Source: Phocoena phocoena (taxonomy: Eukaryota; Chordata; Mammalia; Artiodactyla; Phocoenidae). From it: a stretch of DNA of 64,000 bases. This document shows positions 60,215 through 64,000 of this stretch, piece by piece (the first letter of the stretch is position 1; each line of letters starts with the position of its first letter). The notes beneath the pieces are model-generated. The model worked only from the letters and a program-made list of their open reading frames with translations, was not told where the DNA came from and did not search any database. A program made the position numbers and the translations under genes. The stretch spans positions 42,797,124 to 42,861,123 of the forward strand of contig NC_089226.1 in the NCBI RefSeq assembly GCF_963924675.1. The letters run 5' to 3'.

Positions 60215-60300
60215 TGACTATTAGGAGGTTAACAAAATAACTTGAATAAACTTGCACAGCTGATAAATGGGAATTCCAGGGTAGCTGCAGTGATCCAAAT
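60215..60300 (-). repeat. MIR fragment
   Basis: Antisense MIR: GGAGGTTAACAAAATAACTT, then CTTGCACAGCTGATAAATGG. Confidence 0.55.
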
Positions 60301-61439
60301 ATGCCTCAGTTACAGCAGCTCTTTAGTGTACTCTGGTGGTGTTTTTACGCTGTAGATTAAATAATTATGGGAATCATTCTGAGTCCTTCAGCTATCTGGG
60401 ACTTCCAGGAACTTCATGATTAGGTGACACTTGTTTCCCCAGCTCTACTGGGGGAGACTAAGCCAAGAGATTGCTGGTGACACCGGGACAATTTGACTCT
60501 TCCTGAGAAGGGGTCTCATATTATTTCTCAGCCTGACTTTTCCTTCTTCATCCTTCCTTTTACTATTCCCTCCCTTCTAATTCCTTCACTGTAACCCCAT
60601 TCCCATCAATTACAAGAACTTTATCCTGCCACCATTTGAGAACATGGGTTGGCTGAGGGAAAGAAGATGGGCAATTGCTAATCACATTTTATCCAAATTT
60701 GCCTTTTCTCAGCTTATGTTATCATGGTGTTTTGCTGTGCTACAATGCTTTGCTATCATAGTAGTATGTTTACTTTTTTTACAGATTTTATGATTGTGTG
60801 TATGTACTATGTATACATATACAATAAAATGTATGCATTACTATCATACATGCTTTATATATTAACAATTGCATCTCAAATGGAGTTAAATCATATGCCC
60901 AAAATAATATAATAAGAGCTGAACTGGGACAGATCATTATTTATCACTGATGAAATTTTTCCCACAGTGGGGATAATTTTACATACCTTCTATGGTCATC
61001 ATTAGGATTATCAGTAATAATAATACAGACAAGTAGCATATGATAGAGTTTGGTTTAGAACTATTATGCCTTTATCTTTTCTTACTCTGGAAAATACCCC
61101 TTATCAGAATTCCAGGACTCTATTAGTGATTCTGTATTCACATGAGATGCTCCCATGATCAAAAACCTTGAAAGACCCCATATTGAGTCCTTATAACAAC
61201 TTAGCTCTCTGCAATGCATATCTAAATTACCTAATATATATGTGATAAAATGAATATTTGCATTTTTATTTTCTGAGTTGAATGTAAATTACTAACCTGG
61301 ATATTTCTTCTGCTGCAAACAGCACACTCTAGAGTTCACCAAGTCTCCTGTGCATTGTCACCACTCTATACATCATTCTTGAGTTACTTTTTATTCCTAC
61401 AGTAAATTAAAATGAAAGACTGCTAGCACTGCTCAGCAC
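60301..61439. other. No recognised gene
   Basis: AT-rich sequence. A further very diverged antisense MIR may lie at about 60870-60945, but it is too weak to call. Confidence 0.4.
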
Positions 61440-61530
61440 ACCCATGAGACGGTTGTAACTTGATCAGGGTAATGCAGCCAATCAGTAATGGAAGGAAGCA
61501 GAGGTAGGAAACCTCAGAGCAGAATATTAT
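61440..61530 (-). repeat. MIR fragment
   Basis: GTAACTTGATCAGGGTAATG, then CCAATCAGTAATGGAAG, matching antisense MIR at low identity. Confidence 0.45.
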
Positions 61531-61849
61531 TAGACCAACGATAAGCTGTTATATGGTCCTCAGGGGAAGCAGGAAATCAAGCAGGTATTGAGGTGAGTAA
61601 CATGATGCACTTGCCTAAATCATATCACTGAGCATCTCTTGGGAAACCAAGTATCATGGGCAATGGTGTTATGTAACATGGAAACCGAAGCTGCACGGCT
61701 GAAGCCAACAGGGATTCTTTCCTTCTTTCTTTTTTCATTTATCTTTTGGTAGCCATTCTTCAGTTAACTTGGATCAAGGAAAGGAGTCAGGACAAAAGTC
61801 CTCACAGGATAGTCTGGAGATTTTCCTATATTATCTGTGTGCTTCCCGA

Positions 61850-62060
61850 GTATCATAGAATCAAAAACTTTGAGGGGCAGGGTTTGATATCACCTAGCAT
61901 GACCATTTCACAATATTTACATCCCTTCCATAATAATTCTGTTGACAAATAGCCTCTACCTGAGCACGTTTCTTGTCAGGAAACTCATAACCATGTTAGT
62001 AACTCATTCATTTCTTTTGATTTTTCTAGCTCAATAGATACCTTGCCATCCTTAAATTTC
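61850..62060 (+). repeat. Ancient mammalian repeat, possibly L3/CR1-like
   Basis: The order ATAGAATCAAAAACTTTGAG, ACATCCCTTCCATAATAATT and TTGTCAGGAAACTCATAACC resembles a widespread old vertebrate repeat. The family was not confirmed. Confidence 0.35.
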
Positions 62061-62259
62061 ATCCATTTGCTCCTCCATTATTATCTTTTGTGTTATTATT
62101 GGATCATCAGATATTTAAATCATAGAATCATGATTTTCCCTTGTCTTCACCATGTCTTGTATTTTCCATGCCTTCTAATCCTTAGGGGAAACATCTAGAG
62201 TTCTTCCAATCATATTACTTCTTATGTATTATGGCTTTGAATTCCCTCCTTAGTGTGAC

Positions 62260-62390
62260 TTCAGGAAAAGGAAAGAACATACAACATTTGGGGTCAGATC
62301 TGGCTCCATTTTCAACTATAGGAATAGATTTTGGTCATGTTATTTAAATTTCATGCCTCTGTTTCCTCTTCTGAAAAACAACACAAAGTG
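62260..62390 (+). repeat. MIR fragment
   Basis: TTTTGGTCATGTTATTTAAA, then CATGCCTCTGTTTCCTCTTC, corresponding to the MIR core and CTCAGTTTCCTC region. Confidence 0.55.
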
Positions 62391-64000
62391 TTTTATAGAT
62401 GGATACTTCCAACAACTGTCCAACTGGCTTGCTCCTTTGTTCAATCTGGGCAACCATATCACATGGTTGATTGATTAGGAATTTATACTGACTAAATACC
62501 CTGGTTCTGCTTTCTACTTTTGTGCTTAACTCTGAACCTCCCACCTTATATTTACATAATTGGTGGTTAGACCCAAATGCAAGTCTTTTCACTCTTCTCA
62601 AGTTTTAACTCAGTAGACTCAGTCCATTTTTCCAGAAATAGAGACTCAAAAATTCTTTAGACATTTCTGTCCAGACAACTATATGATATTGGCTTATATT
62701 TTATTGGGAATTATATGGTAGGTTAGCTCAGTGCTTGACCAAGGCCATGGAAACAAAGTGTAATCCTTGGATGGGTACCGGGCACAGTCACAGACTGGGC
62801 ACTATCCCTAGCCAGCCTTTTGGCAATGTGCAGCAATGGTGCCAGGGAAAAATGTTGTGCTTGAATTCATGACTGCATCTCATAAGTAATTTAGGATGTA
62901 TTTCATGTTTATGTGAAAAGAACAAATGTTTATTTAACAGCAGGATTCTTGTTTGAGTTCAATCACCATGGCTCTTGCTATTAAAATGGAAATTTCATTA
63001 TTGATCTCTGGATTTCTCCAGCTATTTTTGGAACCAGTAGTGTGACCCATGCAACTCCTTAAATTTATAACACAACAGCTTTTTGCCACCCCTACTCCAG
63101 TATCAACCATGTGGGAGTTACCGGACCTGCTAGTGAGAGTGACATATGCTCATGACTTTGTTGTTTACTCTTCCATTTGACCTTACAAATGACTTTTCCT
63201 GAGATTCGTGGAGAAATTTGAAGTGACCAACACATTCCATGGGTAATTTCTAACTAAAATTCTAGGTATTCATCTGACCTGTTTTAGGTTCTCTGAGGAT
63301 ATGCCTGAAGACAGCTTGTTTGATTTTGGCTTTCTGCATCCCATGTCAGGATAACTATGAATAAAAATATTCTCCCAAGTTCAATAAACTAAGCTTGTGA
63401 CACTATGTTATGACATATTATCTGGTTTCATGATCTTCTAAAACTGTATAAGCTCTTTCCCTATGATATTCTGCTTCTGGTCTGATCATATTTATAGTTC
63501 CCCTTTACCATCACCACTGTCTTTAAAAAAAGTTGTATATGTTATTTGGTCCTTAAAACCTTGTTTTCTTTCTGTAAGCCTCAACAACTCATTTAATTCC
63601 AATATCTGGGTCACTAGCCATCTTATAAATTTTTCTTAGATCAAATTTATGGAATCCAGAAAGTGAGTTGAGTATTGAATTCTGAATTGACTTTCAATAA
63701 CATAAGTCACTGCAAGGAGAAGATTGGTTACTAGTTTAGGAGTTAACTGTGTGTGTCATCCCCAACCTTCCCTCTCTTGTCTCTGCCCTTGGGCATTCCT
63801 TGCCTCTAGTTCTTCTAGATGTTTATGAACAGAACTATGCTAGTTGATCCCAAATTCATCTGTACAAGGATAATTATGCTTTCCAAAGTAGCCTGGGGTT
63901 TAAGGAGAGGAAGCACATGCTATACAGAGAGAAGAAACATTAAGCAACATTAATTATGTTGGAGCACAACTTTCTAGGTCTCATTATTGCTACAAAAGAA
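62391..64000. other. No recognised feature to window end
   Basis: No exon, RNA gene or named repeat was identified. Short frames only. Confidence 0.4.

Noticed and set aside
62725..62800. Short A-box-like stretch (GGTTAGCTCAGTGC)
   Set aside because: No matching B box or anticodon arm follows, so it is neither a tRNA nor a SINE head.
1..64000. CRISPR arrays, operons, integrons, prophage
   Set aside because: The sequence is mammalian nuclear DNA. No spaced direct repeats of CRISPR type and no bacterial gene signals were found.

Overview
The window is nuclear DNA from a mammal, almost certainly a cetacean. The main evidence is fourteen tRNA-derived CHR-type SINEs. Their head reads GGGCTTCCCTGGTGGCGCAG, and a body of the form GAGCCTGTGCTCCGCAAC ends in GAGAGGCCCGCGTACC. 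They sit beside L1 subfamilies of the whale/ruminant type and the older mammalian layers expected below them (MIR, L2, MLT1, MER5A, L1M). Species cannot be fixed because no host exon was recognised. The whole 64 kb reads as an intergenic or intronic repeat landscape. Every long reading frame lies inside an L1, a SINE or an L1 5' UTR.

Layout. 1-4143: the 5' half of an L1 on the minus strand, cut by the window edge, with a long CpG-rich 5' UTR. 4144-17000: mostly unrecognised AT-rich DNA with MIR, L2, an MLT1 LTR split by an L1 tail, two old L1M coding fragments and three SINEs. 17022-23987: a nearly full-length plus-strand L1 with three SINEs nested in it and an imperfect target-site duplication (TSD). 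24006-32373: sparse, with a MER5A split by a SINE, an L1M 3' UTR carrying a 43-bp L1 micro-insertion, one old LTR-like repeat and an L2. 32374-48121: a nested block. A full-length minus-strand L1 (about 7.3 kb once the insertions are removed) was broken by a plus-strand L1 (38634-42084), by a minus-strand composite (33020-37795) and by SINEs. 48122-48791: an ERV1-like solo LTR with a SINE inside. 48792-64000: sparse old repeats (MIR, L2, MLT1, L1 tails) and four more SINEs.

The most unusual object is the composite at 33020-37795. Its 5' part is an L1 that is complete at its 5' end but stops abruptly in the ORF2 reverse-transcriptase region. It is fused in the same orientation to about 635 bp of non-L1 sequence ending in a poly(A) tail. 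The whole unit appears to be flanked by a single TSD, because the host L1 continues across it. This looks like one retrotransposition event of a chimeric RNA or cDNA (template switching), not two separate insertions.

All L1 ORFs here are broken by stops, frameshifts, deletions or nested insertions. None could supply active proteins as it stands. Repeat boundaries were read by eye and are generally good to about 5-20 bp; where a TSD is visible they are tighter.
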